A stretch of DNA of 64,000 nt from QWHO01 sp021404945 (GCA_963169765.1 CAUJEN010000010.1:1-64000); one strand, 5' to 3'. Counted from the stretch's first letter, positions 37,264 to 47,100 are shown. Program-made: numbers and translations. The notes: a model not told the origin generated them from the sequence alone.

Positions 37264-39057
37264 ATGCAAGACGGCACGGAGCCGCTGGGGGGGCTTCGCC
37301 GCACCCATCGCTGCGGCGAGCTGCGCACCGAGCACGTGGGCCAGGAGGTCGTGCTGATGGGCTGGGTCCATCGCCGCCGCGACCTGGGCGGGCTCATCTT
37401 CGTCGAGGTGCGTGACCGCGAGGGTCTTGCCCAATGCGTGTTCGACTCGGCCGAGAGCAAGTCGGCTTTCGCCCTGGCCGAGCGGTTGCGCTCGGAGTAT
37501 GTGGTGGCGGTGGAGGGCAAGGTGCTTCAGCGCTCTCCACAGACGGTCAATCCCAACCTGGCCACCGGCGAGGTGGAGGTGCACGTGGACCGTCTGCGCC
37601 TGCTGAATCCCTCCCGGGAGCTGCCCATCCTGGTGGCAGAAGAGCAGAACGTGGACGAGTCCAAGCGCATGCAGTATCGCTACCTCGACTTACGCCGTCC
37701 GCGCATGACCCGCAACATCGTGCTACGCCACCGCTTCACCAAAGCCGTGCGCGACTACCTCGACTCGGTGGGGTTCCTGGAGATCGAGACCCCCATGCTG
37801 GTGCGCTCCACGCCCGAAGGGGCGCGCGACTACCTTGTGCCCAGCCGGGTTCACCCGGGATCATTCTACGCCCTGCCCCAGTCGCCCCAGCTCTTCAAGC
37901 AGTTGCTCATGGTCTCGGGCTTGGACCGCTACTTCCAGATCGCTCGCTGCTTTCGGGATGAGGATCTGCGCGCCGACCGTCAGCCCGAGTTCACCCAGAT
38001 CGACATGGAGATGTCCTTCGTGGGACAAGAAGACGTCTTCGGCGTGGTCGAAGGCCTGGTGGCCCACGTCTGGAGCACGGTCATGGAGCACCAGGTCGCG
38101 CGCCCCATTCGCCGAATGCACTACAAGGAGGCTGCCGAGCGCTACGGCAGCGACAAGCCCGACCTTCGCTTCGGGCTCGAGCTCCACTCCCTGGACGAGA
38201 TCGTGCGCGGCAGCGAGTTCACCCCTTTTGAGCAGACCCTGAGCTCGGGCGGCACGGTCAAAGCCCTCATGGTTCCCGGCAGGGGGGCCATCAGCCGCAA
38301 GGAGCAAGACGAGGTGGGGGCCCTGGTGAGCGGCCTGAAGACCTTCTATGCTTCGCGCCAGCAGGGCGAGCTCAAGTCGTCGCTGCTGGCCAAGCTGGGC
38401 GCCGAGCGGGTGGAAAAAGTGCTGCAGGCCCTGGGGGCCGGCGAGGGGGACCTGGTCATCATGGCCGCCGGCCCTGCGGCCAGCCTGAACGGACAGCTCG
38501 GACGACTGCGGTTGGAGCTGGCCAGGCGTTACGAGCTGATCCCCGCGAGCAAGTTCGAGTTTCTCTGGGTGGTCGACTTCCCGCTCTTTGCCTTCGATGA
38601 AGAGAGCGGACGGCTGGTGCCCGAGCACCACCCGTTCACCTCACCCCATCCCGAGGACGCCCATCTGCTCGATTCGGACCCTCGTCAGGTGCGGGCGGCG
38701 GCCTACGACCTGGTGCTCAACGGCAATGAGGTGGCCTCGGGCAGCATCCGTATCCACCAGCGCGAGATGCAGGAGAAAGTGCTCGGTTGCATCGGTCTCT
38801 CCATCGAGGACGCCCGCCAGAAGTTCGGCTTCCTGCTCGATGCCTTCGAGTATGGGGCCCCTCCCCACGGCGGCATCGCCCTCGGGCTCGATCGCCTGGT
38901 GGCCATTTGTGTCGGCTGCGACTCCATCCGCGAGGTGCTGGCCTTCCCCAAAAACGCCAGTGCTGCCGACCCCATGACCGGGGCCCCGGTGGAGGTCAGC
39001 CAGGACCAGCTCGACATTTTGCACCTCAACGTGCGCGTGCCCCAGGGTGCCCGCTGA
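37264..39057 (+). CDS. aspS: Aspartyl-tRNA synthetase
   Basis: Class IIb enzyme charging tRNA-Asp. 597 residues, the usual bacterial length. The N-terminal OB fold includes VLMGWVHRRRDLGGLIFVEV. Catalytic motif 2 is FRDEDLRADRQPEFTQID, the bacterial GAD insertion spans roughly 300-410, and motif 3 is GGIALGLDRL. AGGAGG lies seven bases before the ATG at 37264; the in-frame ATG at 37219 is too early. Whether it is discriminating or also charges tRNA-Asn cannot be told here, as gatCAB/asnS are not in the window. Confidence 0.97.
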   Translation: MQDGTEPLGGLRRTHRCGELRTEHVGQEVVLMGWVHRRRDLGGLIFVEVRDREGLAQCVFDSAESKSAFALAERLRSEYVVAVEGKVLQRSPQTVNPNLATGEVEVHVDRLRLLNPSRELPILVAEEQNVDESKRMQYRYLDLRRPRMTRNIVLRHRFTKAVRDYLDSVGFLEIETPMLVRSTPEGARDYLVPSRVHPGSFYALPQSPQLFKQLLMVSGLDRYFQIARCFRDEDLRADRQPEFTQIDMEMSFVGQEDVFGVVEGLVAHVWSTVMEHQVARPIRRMHYKEAAERYGSDKPDLRFGLELHSLDEIVRGSEFTPFEQTLSSGGTVKALMVPGRGAISRKEQDEVGALVSGLKTFYASRQQGELKSSLLAKLGAERVEKVLQALGAGEGDLVIMAAGPAASLNGQLGRLRLELARRYELIPASKFEFLWVVDFPLFAFDEESGRLVPEHHPFTSPHPEDAHLLDSDPRQVRAAAYDLVLNGNEVASGSIRIHQREMQEKVLGCIGLSIEDARQKFGFLLDAFEYGAPPHGGIALGLDRLVAICVGCDSIREVLAFPKNASAADPMTGAPVEVSQDQLDILHLNVRVPQGAR

Positions 39058-39171
39058 GGCCTGCGCAGTCGCGAGCATTCCCCCTGGAAAGGTTGCGTGC
39101 GCGGGGCTGCAGTTTTTTTTCAGCCAGGACGGATACCATCTGCATGAGCTTTATCATCCGGAGGGCATCTC

Positions 39172-40284
39172 ATGATTATCGGGACTCAGACCTTTCAGGC
39201 GCCGACCGGGCGCACCGTTTCCAAGGCCTGCAACGATGGTTGCAGCCACAGCGACGACTCGGCCCAGCTCGGCGACCCGGTGAGCCCTCCGGAAGCCTGC
39301 CCCAAGAGCGTGGCCAGGGGCCAGTCCCACCCGTGCCCCCTTCAGGTGGCCCTGCAGGCTCGGGTGACCTCCGAGACGGTGGCCCAGCAGCTGACCGGCA
39401 TCCCGGTGTCGCCCGTGCTGAGTAAGCCCGACCCGGCCACCACCCAGAAGCTGAAGGAGCTCCTGCCCGACAAGCCTTTCGTCATCGAATCCGGCCGGGC
39501 GGCCGAGCTGGCCAGGACGCTGGGCATCTCGGGCGAGCAGCTGATGCTCGAGCTGATCCCGGTAGCCAGGGAGATGGCCCGCCCGCCCGTGTCCGAGTAT
39601 CTCGTCGGCGCGGTAGGCCGGGGCGAGAGCGGCAACCTCTATCTCGGCGTCAACCTCGAGTTCGGCAAGCAGGCCCTCAACCAGACCACCCACGGCGAGC
39701 AGTTCGTGGTGCAGAACGCGATGCAGGCCGGGGAAGCGCGCCTGACCAGCCTGGCCGTCTCGGCCGAGCCGTGCGGCCACTGCCGCCAGTTCCTCAACGA
39801 GCTGACCGGAGCCAAAGAGCTCGAGATCCTGATCCCCGAAAAGCCCAAGGTGCAGCTCAAAGAGCTTCTCCCACGCGACTTCGGCCCTCAGGATCTGGGC
39901 GTGACGGCGGCCGTGCTCTCGCCTCAGGCTCACGGCCTGAGCCTGCCCGAGACCGACGAGTTGACCGGCCAGGCCCTCCAAGCCGCCAACAAATCCTACT
40001 CGCCCTACAGCCAGAGCCCCTCGGGCGTGGCCATCGAGCTCAAGGACGGGTCGGTCTTCACCGGCTCTTACATCGAAAATGCTGCCTTCAACCCCAGCCT
40101 GTCGCCCCTGCAGGCGGCGCTGATGAACGTGGTGGCGGCCAAGAAGTCTTACGACGAAATCAAACGGGTGGTGCTTGTCGAGCGCCAGGACGGCAAGGCC
40201 AGCCAGGACTTCGCAACCAGCGCGGTGCTGGCCAGCATCGCCCCCAACGCTGAATACACGGTTCGCCAGGCCAAAGGAGAGTAA
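39172..40284 (+). CDS. cdd: Cytidine deaminase, duplicated-domain type, with N-terminal extension
   Basis: Zinc enzyme converting cytidine and deoxycytidine to uridine. 370 residues. The catalytic domain has THGEQFVVQNAM (His ligand and catalytic Glu, ~172) and AEPCGHCRQF (Cys ligands, ~200), as in E. coli-type Cdd. A second, degenerate deaminase domain follows (~265-365) with SYSPYSQSPSGVAIEL and NPSLSPLQAALMNVV but no ligands. Residues 1-90 are an extra Cys-rich leader with HSDDSAQLGDP (26-36). A GGAGGG ribosome site lies upstream, and the 5'-nucleotidase gene starts 7 bp after the stop. Confidence 0.9.
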   Translation: MIIGTQTFQAPTGRTVSKACNDGCSHSDDSAQLGDPVSPPEACPKSVARGQSHPCPLQVALQARVTSETVAQQLTGIPVSPVLSKPDPATTQKLKELLPDKPFVIESGRAAELARTLGISGEQLMLELIPVAREMARPPVSEYLVGAVGRGESGNLYLGVNLEFGKQALNQTTHGEQFVVQNAMQAGEARLTSLAVSAEPCGHCRQFLNELTGAKELEILIPEKPKVQLKELLPRDFGPQDLGVTAAVLSPQAHGLSLPETDELTGQALQAANKSYSPYSQSPSGVAIELKDGSVFTGSYIENAAFNPSLSPLQAALMNVVAAKKSYDEIKRVVLVERQDGKASQDFATSAVLASIAPNAEYTVRQAKGE

Positions 40285-40291
40285 CCCCAGC

Positions 40292-41794
40292 ATGCAGACC
40301 CCGAGCGTGGGAGGGGGGCAAAACAATTCAGTTGCGCGACTCACGTTGCTGCACACCAACGATGTGCACGGTTTCGTGCTGCCGGTGGAAGACAAGGTGC
40401 TGCTTGGCCAGAAGGTCAAGCTCGGTGGCGCCGCCTACCTGGCCACCCTGGTTTCCCAGAAGAAGGCCGAGAATCCCGGCAGTACAGCGCTCGTCGACTG
40501 CGGCGACGCCGTCCACGGGGCCCTGACCACCGATTTCGATCAGGGCCGCTCGATGGTGGATATCATGAACCGCGTGGGCTATGACGTGGCCACCCTGGGC
40601 AACCACGACTTTCAGTGGACCGTTCCGGTTCTGGAAGAGCGCCTGCAGGCCACTCGCCACCCGATCGTGCTGGCCAACGTGGAGAAAACCGACGGCAGCC
40701 GGCTGCCCAACACATCTCCCTACGTCATTCGCGAGCTGGGGGGCCTGAAAGTGGCCTTCATCGGGCTGGTCACCGAGGACACCGGCACCCAGCAGCGGGC
40801 CGACCGGGTGCGCGGGGCCCGCTTCCAGACGGCCGAAAGCGCCTTGCGTCAGCAGATCAGAGAGGCCCGTGGGGATGGCGCCGAGGTGCTGGTGGTGGCC
40901 AGCCACTGCGGACTGCCGGCCGATACCCGCATGGCCGAGCAGTTCCCAGGGGAAGGCCTGGTCATCCTGGGCGGACACAGCCACGATCGCACCGAGAAGC
41001 CGCTCAACGTGGCCGGCAACATCCTGGTGCAGGCCGGCTCGCTGGGCAAGGAGCTCGGGCAGCTCGACCTGGAGATCGACCTGGCCACCAAACGGGTGGT
41101 GGGGGTGGACTTCAAGCTGCTGACCGTCAATCCGGATGAGATCCCCCCCGACCCCGAGATCGAGCGCCTGGTGCAGAGCTACGAGCAGCGCGCCCGGGTA
41201 GCCATGGGCACGGTGGTGGCCCACCTGCCGGCCACGCTGACCCGCAGCCGGACGACCGATTCCGGGGTCGGCAACCTGGTCTGCGACGCCATGCGTGAGA
41301 TGGCAGGGGCCGAGCTGGCCTTCACCAATGCCGAGGGCCTGCGCTCCGATCTGCCGGCCGGGCCGGTGACTCGTGGTCAGCTTTACGACGTCACCCCCTA
41401 TGGCGGACAGCTCAAAGTGGGCAAAATCAAGGGCTGCCATGTGCAGGAGGCGCTGGAGCACTCGTTGCTCGAGTGGGAGCAGGACCACGGCCTGCAACTC
41501 GGCTTCCTGCAGGTTTCCGGGCTCAAGTTCCAGTACGACAGCAGCAAGCCCCAGGGGCAGCGGATCGTGAGCGTGGAGGTGGCAGGCAAGCCGCTCGAGC
41601 CCGAGCGCGAGTATACCATCGCGCTGGAAGACTACCTGGCCACCGGCAAGCTGGGCTTCGACGCGCTCGCCCGCGGCCAGTACCACGAGGTGGGCAACAC
41701 GGTCATGGAGGCCCTGGAGGAGTACATGGTGGCCAAGAATGGCCAGCTCAACCCCGCCAGCGAGGGCCGCATCGTTGACGTGGCAGCACGCTGA
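40292..41794 (+). CDS. Bifunctional-type 5'-nucleotidase (UshA-like) without signal peptide
   Basis: 500 residues from ATG 40292. The metallophosphatase domain has LLHTNDVHG, DCGDAVHG, LGNHDF (~103) and GGHSHD (~227); the C-terminal 5'-nucleotidase domain (~300-490) has TLTRSRTTDSGVGNLVCDAM and DVTPYGGQL. UshA-type enzymes are normally exported, but no signal peptide is present here (start MQTPSVGGGQNNSVARL), so it seems cytoplasmic. Adjacent to cytidine deaminase by 7 bp, it would turn CMP/UMP into nucleosides for pyrimidine salvage. Confidence 0.9.
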   Translation: MQTPSVGGGQNNSVARLTLLHTNDVHGFVLPVEDKVLLGQKVKLGGAAYLATLVSQKKAENPGSTALVDCGDAVHGALTTDFDQGRSMVDIMNRVGYDVATLGNHDFQWTVPVLEERLQATRHPIVLANVEKTDGSRLPNTSPYVIRELGGLKVAFIGLVTEDTGTQQRADRVRGARFQTAESALRQQIREARGDGAEVLVVASHCGLPADTRMAEQFPGEGLVILGGHSHDRTEKPLNVAGNILVQAGSLGKELGQLDLEIDLATKRVVGVDFKLLTVNPDEIPPDPEIERLVQSYEQRARVAMGTVVAHLPATLTRSRTTDSGVGNLVCDAMREMAGAELAFTNAEGLRSDLPAGPVTRGQLYDVTPYGGQLKVGKIKGCHVQEALEHSLLEWEQDHGLQLGFLQVSGLKFQYDSSKPQGQRIVSVEVAGKPLEPEREYTIALEDYLATGKLGFDALARGQYHEVGNTVMEALEEYMVAKNGQLNPASEGRIVDVAAR

Positions 41795-41851
41795 GGAACC
41801 GGGGGCAGCAGGGGGGGGAAACTGGACCGACTGGAGAGAATTTCCGACCCA

Positions 41852-42220
41852 GTGGAACGAAACACACGCCAGCGCGACGCCATTCGCAAAGCCCTCATCG
41901 AAGCCGACCGGCCGCTCAGCCCGGCCGAAGTGCTGGCAGCGGCCAGAGAGCTCTCGCCAGGACTTGGAATCGCTACCGTTTACCGCAACCTGAAGGGGCT
42001 GGAAGAGGAATCGCTGATCGCCCGCATCGAGCTACCCGGTGAGGCGCCCCGCTACGAAGTGGCCGGCAAGCATCACCACCACCACTTTCACTGCCGTACC
42101 TGCGGCAAGGTGTTCGAGGTGGAAGGCTGCCCGGGCGATCTCTCGGCTCTCTCGCCGCCCGGCTTCCGCCTCGAAGGCCATGAGCTGGTGCTCTACGGCA
42201 CCTGCACCTCCTGTCCGTAG
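41852..42220 (+). CDS. Fur-family metalloregulator
   Basis: 122 residues, short for the family. The winged helix has RQRDAIRKALIEADRPLSPAE and LGIATVYRNLKGLEEE (recognition helix), then the metal-binding hinge KHHHHHFHCRTCGKVFEVEGC and a final GTCTSC. Both CxxC pairs of the structural zinc site are present. Iron, zinc or peroxide sensing (Fur, Zur or PerR) cannot be separated. Start is a GTG. The 3' end overlaps a convergent gene by 28 bp, and no Fur-box search was possible. Confidence 0.9.
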   Translation: MERNTRQRDAIRKALIEADRPLSPAEVLAAARELSPGLGIATVYRNLKGLEEESLIARIELPGEAPRYEVAGKHHHHHFHCRTCGKVFEVEGCPGDLSALSPPGFRLEGHELVLYGTCTSCP

Positions 42221-42519
42221 CGATAGACGAAGAAGCTCAAACCCCCAAGCGCCAACGCCCAGCCCCAGCTCATATGCCCGAAAGCCCACATGGTGACGGG
42301 AACGGTCAGGTTGACCAGGGAAGCGTAGTGGGCCAGCGTCAAGGTCACCGACGATTCCTTCCAGAACGAGATCAGCCACAGACACAGGGCCGATGCCAGG
42401 AAGACGATCCCGAGCAAACGCACCGGCCCGTCATACCAGATCAAGATGAAGCCCAGGATGCCGTCGAGCAGCATGAGCAGCAGGGCCAGAAAGCGGGCGA
42501 AGACCGGCTTGAGACTCAA
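42193..42519 (-). CDS. Small membrane protein
   Basis: 108 residues with three or four hydrophobic segments (FLALLLMLLDGILGFILIW, LLGIVFLASALCLWLI, LAHYASLVNLTVPVTMW, WGWALALGGLSFFVY). No family recognised. Its ATG overlaps the stop of the gene before it, so it is the last of a three-gene operon behind the cyclase-family enzyme. Its final 28 bp are antisense to the end of the Fur gene. Confidence 0.6.
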   Translation of the reverse strand: MSLKPVFARFLALLLMLLDGILGFILIWYDGPVRLLGIVFLASALCLWLISFWKESSVTLTLAHYASLVNLTVPVTMWAFGHMSWGWALALGGLSFFVYRYGQEVQVP

Positions 42520-42818
42520 GATCGTGCCTCCTTTGCGCGTCGGATGGCCACCAGGGCGGCCAGGGCCAGCAAGGCGTAAACCAGGGCAAAGAGGAGCAAG
42601 GAAGGTCGCAGGCAGACCAGACCCGCGGCCAGCAGCAGGTTGAGCAGCACCGCGTAGCCGGCATCTCTCCCCGCAGCCGGACGCGGGCTGGAGAAGCGCA
42701 GCAGCCAGAGGGCCGCAAAGCCCAGCAGCACGGCCGCTCCCAGCAGGCGGAGCTTGAGGCAGAGAATGGCCAGCACCACGTCCACTGCCGCCAGCGTGCC
42801 CAGGATCGCTTTCGTCAC
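42516..42818 (-). CDS. Small membrane protein of the cyclase operon
   Basis: 100 residues from the GTG at 42818, which overlaps the cyclase stop (GTGA); its own stop overlaps the next ATG. It is nearly all hydrophobic (ILGTLAAVDVVLAILCL, LGAAVLLGFAALWLL, AVLLNLLLAAGLVCL, LFALVYALLALAALVAI) with a basic end RRAKEARS. It resembles the next small protein in size and topology. No family recognised. The longer reading to 43187 is a shadow of the cyclase gene. Confidence 0.55.
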   Translation of the reverse strand: MTKAILGTLAAVDVVLAILCLKLRLLGAAVLLGFAALWLLRFSSPRPAAGRDAGYAVLLNLLLAAGLVCLRPSLLLFALVYALLALAALVAIRRAKEARS

Positions 42819-43573
42819 GGGCAGACCGCCACGACCCGGGCAGGAAAGTTGGGAGCGTCGCCGGCCTTGGGGAAGGTCACCAGCACCATGGCGCCGACCT
42901 CGGGCACCAGGTCGAGGTTGGCCAGGAACTCGATCTGGTAGCGATCCTGGCTGAGGATGTAGGCCTCGCAGGCAAACCACTCGTGCAGCACTTCGCTCAG
43001 CGGGCGGTCGGGGGGGATGGGGCGCCCGGTGCTCGAGCCCGGATCGGGATCGCCTGTCTCGTGGCCCGAAGCCGTAATCTTGCGCACCTCGTAGAGATAG
43101 CGCAGCACCTCCAGCGACCAGCCGGGGGTCCGTCCCTGATTGGCGATGGCCTCGGAGTCGGGCCAGCGCCGGCTCCAGCCCGTGCAAAGGGCCACGAAGG
43201 CCCCTTCGGGGATGGCTCCGTGGCGCTCCTCCCAGCTGTGTACGTCGGCCATCTCCACCACCGTGTCCGGGTTCTCCTCGACCCGGGCGCGGATGTCGAG
43301 CACCACCAGGGGCATGATCATCTCCTCCGGGCGCAGGTCCTCCACTTTACGGCCACCTCGGAACATGTGGGCCGGGGCATCCACATGCGTTCCCCAGGCG
43401 CCCACCAGGGTATGGTAGACGGCCCAGAAGCCAAACTTGTCGAGCTCCAGGGCGTTCTGGCGGGTCTCGTCGCGGTAGCCCGAATAGTGGGGAATGCCCG
43501 GCCTGAAGGTCTGGGTCAGGTCGACCAGCCTCCTGGAACGCAGGCTCCGAGCCAGCTCCCACAGTTCATGCAT
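42815..43573 (-). CDS. Cyclase-family protein (kynurenine formamidase-like metal hydrolase)
   Basis: 252 residues. The family signature is WGTHVDAPAHM (the HxGTHxDxPxH type, with Trp in the first position), preceded by VDLTQTFRPGIPHYSGY and followed by VVLDIRARV, VALCTGWSRRW and GHETGDPDPG. Members hydrolyse amides or act on polyketides with Mn/Zn; the exact substrate is open. It leads an operon with two tiny membrane proteins coupled by GTGA/ATGA overlaps. Confidence 0.85.
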   Translation of the reverse strand: MHELWELARSLRSRRLVDLTQTFRPGIPHYSGYRDETRQNALELDKFGFWAVYHTLVGAWGTHVDAPAHMFRGGRKVEDLRPEEMIMPLVVLDIRARVEENPDTVVEMADVHSWEERHGAIPEGAFVALCTGWSRRWPDSEAIANQGRTPGWSLEVLRYLYEVRKITASGHETGDPDPGSSTGRPIPPDRPLSEVLHEWFACEAYILSQDRYQIEFLANLDLVPEVGAMVLVTFPKAGDAPNFPARVVAVCP

Positions 43574-43662
43574 TGGCCTGGTTCACATCCTGGCAACAGA
43601 AAGTTTACGAGAATGTTACCTTGGCTGTGAGCTTCCCTACAACCTGCAGAAGGCCGAGGGGC

Positions 43663-43668
43663 TATGCT
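43663..43668 (+). promoter_or_regulatory. Possible -10 box for leaderless PilZ gene
   Basis: TATGCT lies six bases before the ATG at 43675, the same spacing as TATTCT at 1861-1866. No ribosome site lies between. A clear -35 is not seen. Confidence 0.3.
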
Positions 43669-43674
43669 GGTGCC

Positions 43675-44010
43675 ATGGGCATCAATCGTCGCCACCAGCG
43701 GGTTCGCGAGTGTCTACCGGCCTGGTACCGCTGCGACCAGAGCCGCTTCCTGCGCAGCTCCGTCCTGGATGTGAGCGAGGGAGGAGCCCGCCTGGTGGCC
43801 ACTGAGGCCCTGCCCGAGGGGGAGGTGCACCTCACCCTGCGTCTTGAGGGCGTCCATGTGACGGTGCTGGCCAGGCGTGCCTGGCAGAAGCGGTTGAGCC
43901 GCGGCGAGGGCTATCTGATCGGGCTTCGCTTCGACGAGCCCCCCGGCAGCGTGCGGCGATGGGTGCGTCGCCAGGTTCAGCTCCGAGAGCTTCAGCGGGT
44001 CGCCGGATGA
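43675..44010 (+). CDS. PilZ-domain protein 2
   Basis: 111 residues from ATG 43675. The c-di-GMP motifs are RRHQRVRECLPAWYRC (RxxxR-like) and DVSEGGARLVA (DxSxxG), followed by VHLTLRLEGVHVTVLARRAWQ and GEGYLIGLRFDEP. It is shorter than the PilZ at 36740 and has no extra domain. The 102 bases before this ATG in the same frame look non-coding. Its stop overlaps the next ATG. Confidence 0.85.
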   Translation: MGINRRHQRVRECLPAWYRCDQSRFLRSSVLDVSEGGARLVATEALPEGEVHLTLRLEGVHVTVLARRAWQKRLSRGEGYLIGLRFDEPPGSVRRWVRRQVQLRELQRVAG

Positions 44011-44186
44011 AACGCGACCCGCGCACAAAGCGCGACCGGCACGCTCTGGACCGGGACGGAATGGTGCTCTGTAACCCGAGAGACCGGGAGGCTGCCCACC
44101 GCGCCCAGGTCGAGGGGATTGCCACCGAGGATGTCAGCCAGGTCACGTGCAAAAGGTGTCTGCGACTGCTATCCAGCTCACAGTGA
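44007..44186 (+). CDS. Small zinc-finger-like protein
   Basis: 59 residues; its ATG overlaps the PilZ stop (ATGA). Strongly basic start MKRDPRTKRDRHALDRDGM, then VLCNPRD and an ending VTCKRCLRLLSSS. A Cys at ~22 and the TCKRC pair could bind zinc with a His. Similar VTCxxCLRLL endings occur in small actinobacterial proteins of unknown role. Coupling with PilZ suggests a shared function. Confidence 0.5.
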   Translation: MKRDPRTKRDRHALDRDGMVLCNPRDREAAHRAQVEGIATEDVSQVTCKRCLRLLSSSQ

Positions 44187-47100
44187 GAGCTGGTGGCTCT
44201 GGCCCGGCTCAAGGCGCAGCCGGTAACGCACTCGCCCATCGCTCTGGGGCACTTCCTCCGGACCTCGTCCGGGCGGCAACGGCGGGGTAAGCACCTCCAC
44301 CGCCACCGGGGTGCCGCTCAAAGTGAGCTGGTAGGTCTCTTTGTCGTATCGCTGCTCCACCTGCCACTCTCCGCGACCGGCCGGATCCTTCAGGTCCAGG
44401 CGAATAGACGAGCCTTCCAGGGCGGTCGGAATGTGAGGGGCCACGCTCAGCTTGCCGGGCTCGCAACTGAGCCCCCCCACCACCTCCACCAGGCCCCAGG
44501 GCAGCGAGGCATTGGTCCAGCCGAAGCCCGGCCCCTTGCCCTGAGTCTCCTCGTAGCGTCCCTTCTGCACCGGGGGCGGGCCTCCCGAGACCACGTTGTA
44601 GCGCTCGAGAATGGTGCCTTCCTGACCCTCCACCCGGGCGATGGTGTCCAGCCACTTGCCGATCCAGCGACTGGCGGCCTCATAGTCGCCATAGCGCATG
44701 GCGCCCTCGATCGCCATCATGTGCAGAGGAGCCCAGCCCGACGGGCCGTTCCACTGCATCTCGGGATGGCCGTAGTCTTCGGCCGTGGCCGCCAGCCCGT
44801 GCTCTTTCTCAAAACGGCTCAAGCTGGCCAGGCTGCGCTCGATCATACGCTTCTCGGCCGGCACTGAAGGATCGAGCATGCCGGCCCAGAGCGGCCCGAC
44901 AGCCGCCGCCAGAGCATCCTGATCGCGAGACAGCCCCTGATCGGGACCCTGGAAGCGGTAGTCGCGGAACATACCATCTGCTTCGTCCCAGCACAGGCGC
45001 AGCACCGACTCCTTGCGTAGAGCCGCCTCCTGGCGCCAGGAAGCGGCCTCCTCGCCCCTGCCCAACTGCTCGGCCATCGCGGCCATGTCGTTGGAATAGC
45101 GATACAGGAAGGCGTTCAGGTCGGGCGGCACCAGGTCCAGGGTGCGGTCGTGGAAGCGCGAGGTGGTATCGAAGCCCGACTCGTCCATGGCAAACTTGTG
45201 GTTGGGCCCGCCCCAGCGCGCCAGGCGCACCGACTGGCCGTTGATCTGGGAAATTCCCCGCTCTCCCTGCTGACACCAGAATTCCTTGTAGTCACCACTC
45301 ATTGCCTGGTAGGCCTTCTCCAGCCAGAGGTCGGCCTCGGCCTGGCCCTCCTGAGCCGCCCGGAGTGGGTGGCTCAGGCGCACGAGCTGCGGCAGGATAG
45401 GCGGTTGGGACTTGTTGAGGTAGACCGAGCGGGCGGCGTTGGGAACGCGCCCGGTCGAATCGAGCAAGAAGAGCAGATTGTCAGTCATCCCGGCCACCGT
45501 CTGGCCGGCCCCCTGCCAGCGCATGCCCAGGGCCATGAACAGGGTATCCCAGTTGAACTGAGTTTTGAAGATGCCCAGGCTGGGCACCGCTGCTTTGTGG
45601 AAGATGGGCATGGCCGAGTCTCTGGCCACCACCGAGGGCTCGATGGTCAGCGGCTCCCAGCCTGCCGCTGCGCGCTCATAAAGGTGATTCCAGGCGGTAC
45701 GGGCGGCGAGCGGGGCCAGCTCGGTGGCCGGGGTGGAGTGGGCCTCCTGCAGCCAATCGCGCTGATGATCGAAGAAGCGCGCCAGGGCGGCATTGCCGCC
45801 GGCGCGGAAGAAGGTACCCAGAATGCTCTGGGGCAGCTTGACCCGGCCCGAAGCGGGCAGCTCCTCGCGGGCGTAGAGCCGGTCGCCCAGCAGCAGGCCA
45901 TCTCCCAGGGCCGCCACCAGCAGGCAATCCGAGCCCTTTTGCAACTGGAAGACGCCCGGCGCCAGCACCGCCAGCTCGGCCTCCGGCAGCTCGATGGAGA
46001 AGGGGCCCACCCGCAGAGGACCCACCAGCTTCTGGGAGGCCTGGGGCGAGAGCGGCTCGGTGCCATAGACCAGCCCGGTCAAGCCGCGGCTCTGCAAGGC
46101 CGAGATGGCCGTGGGGGAAAACAAGCTTTCATGCAACTCGAGCATGCGTCGGTCGACGGGGCCGGCGGTCGGCTCCAGACCGATCAGCTTCTGGCGATGA
46201 GCCCCCAGCGGGCTGATCGGGACCTGGTAGGAGGAGACCGCCGGGGGCCTGGGGCCGAGCAGGTCGCGCACTTCGGCGGGAGAGGCCAGTTGACGACCCG
46301 CGCTCTCCCAGAGCAGGCCCTCGGGCGTACGCAGCCGCTCCAGGCTGGCCAGCATCGCCCGGGCACGGGGGTCGTCGCCCTCCAACACGCCGGCCCGCAG
46401 CACCGCCAGGCTGGCCAGGGTCTCCACCGACGAGCGCTGGTCGCCCTTGAGGTCGCGGAAGGTCTGGCTGTCGGGGTCCCACATAGTGTCCAGCATGCGC
46501 TCTTTGCGAAGCTCCGCCCTGTGGTCCCAGCTGGCGGCCTCGTCCGAGCGTCCCAGCCGGGTGGCCATGGTGGCCAGGTCCTTCTCGGTGCGATAGAGCC
46601 AGGCGTTCAGGTCCACCGGCGCGTAGGCCATGGGGTCACCGTTCTCAAAGCGGTGGGCGTTCTTGGAGCCGCCCGACTCCTCCAGCGTGGCCTCAGGCGA
46701 GTAGTCCACATCGCAGAATCGGTTGAGCCCGTTGGAAAGCTGCTTGAAGTAACCGTCGCTCCAGGAGTTCCGGTGGTCGGAGGCGATGACCTCATAGGCC
46801 CGGGCCAGAAAGTCTGCATCGTGGGGCTCTTGCAGCACCAGCTCAGAGAGACGGGGCATCCCGGAGCGACCCAGCTCGTTGAGCTGGTTGGAGCCGGGCA
46901 GCACGCCGTAGCGCTCGCCCAGGCTGAGAAAGCACTCCAACAGCCCTCGGGCCGCCCCGGGCTGGCCCTGGCCCCGGAGCTCGGTCACCAGGGCCGGCAG
47001 CTCGTTCATCTCCAGAGCCGTTCCGGGATAGGGGAAGGGCACGTCGATGCGCTGCTGGCTCAACTGGCCGGTAAAGGTCCAGCCCGGTCGCAGCTCGAGC

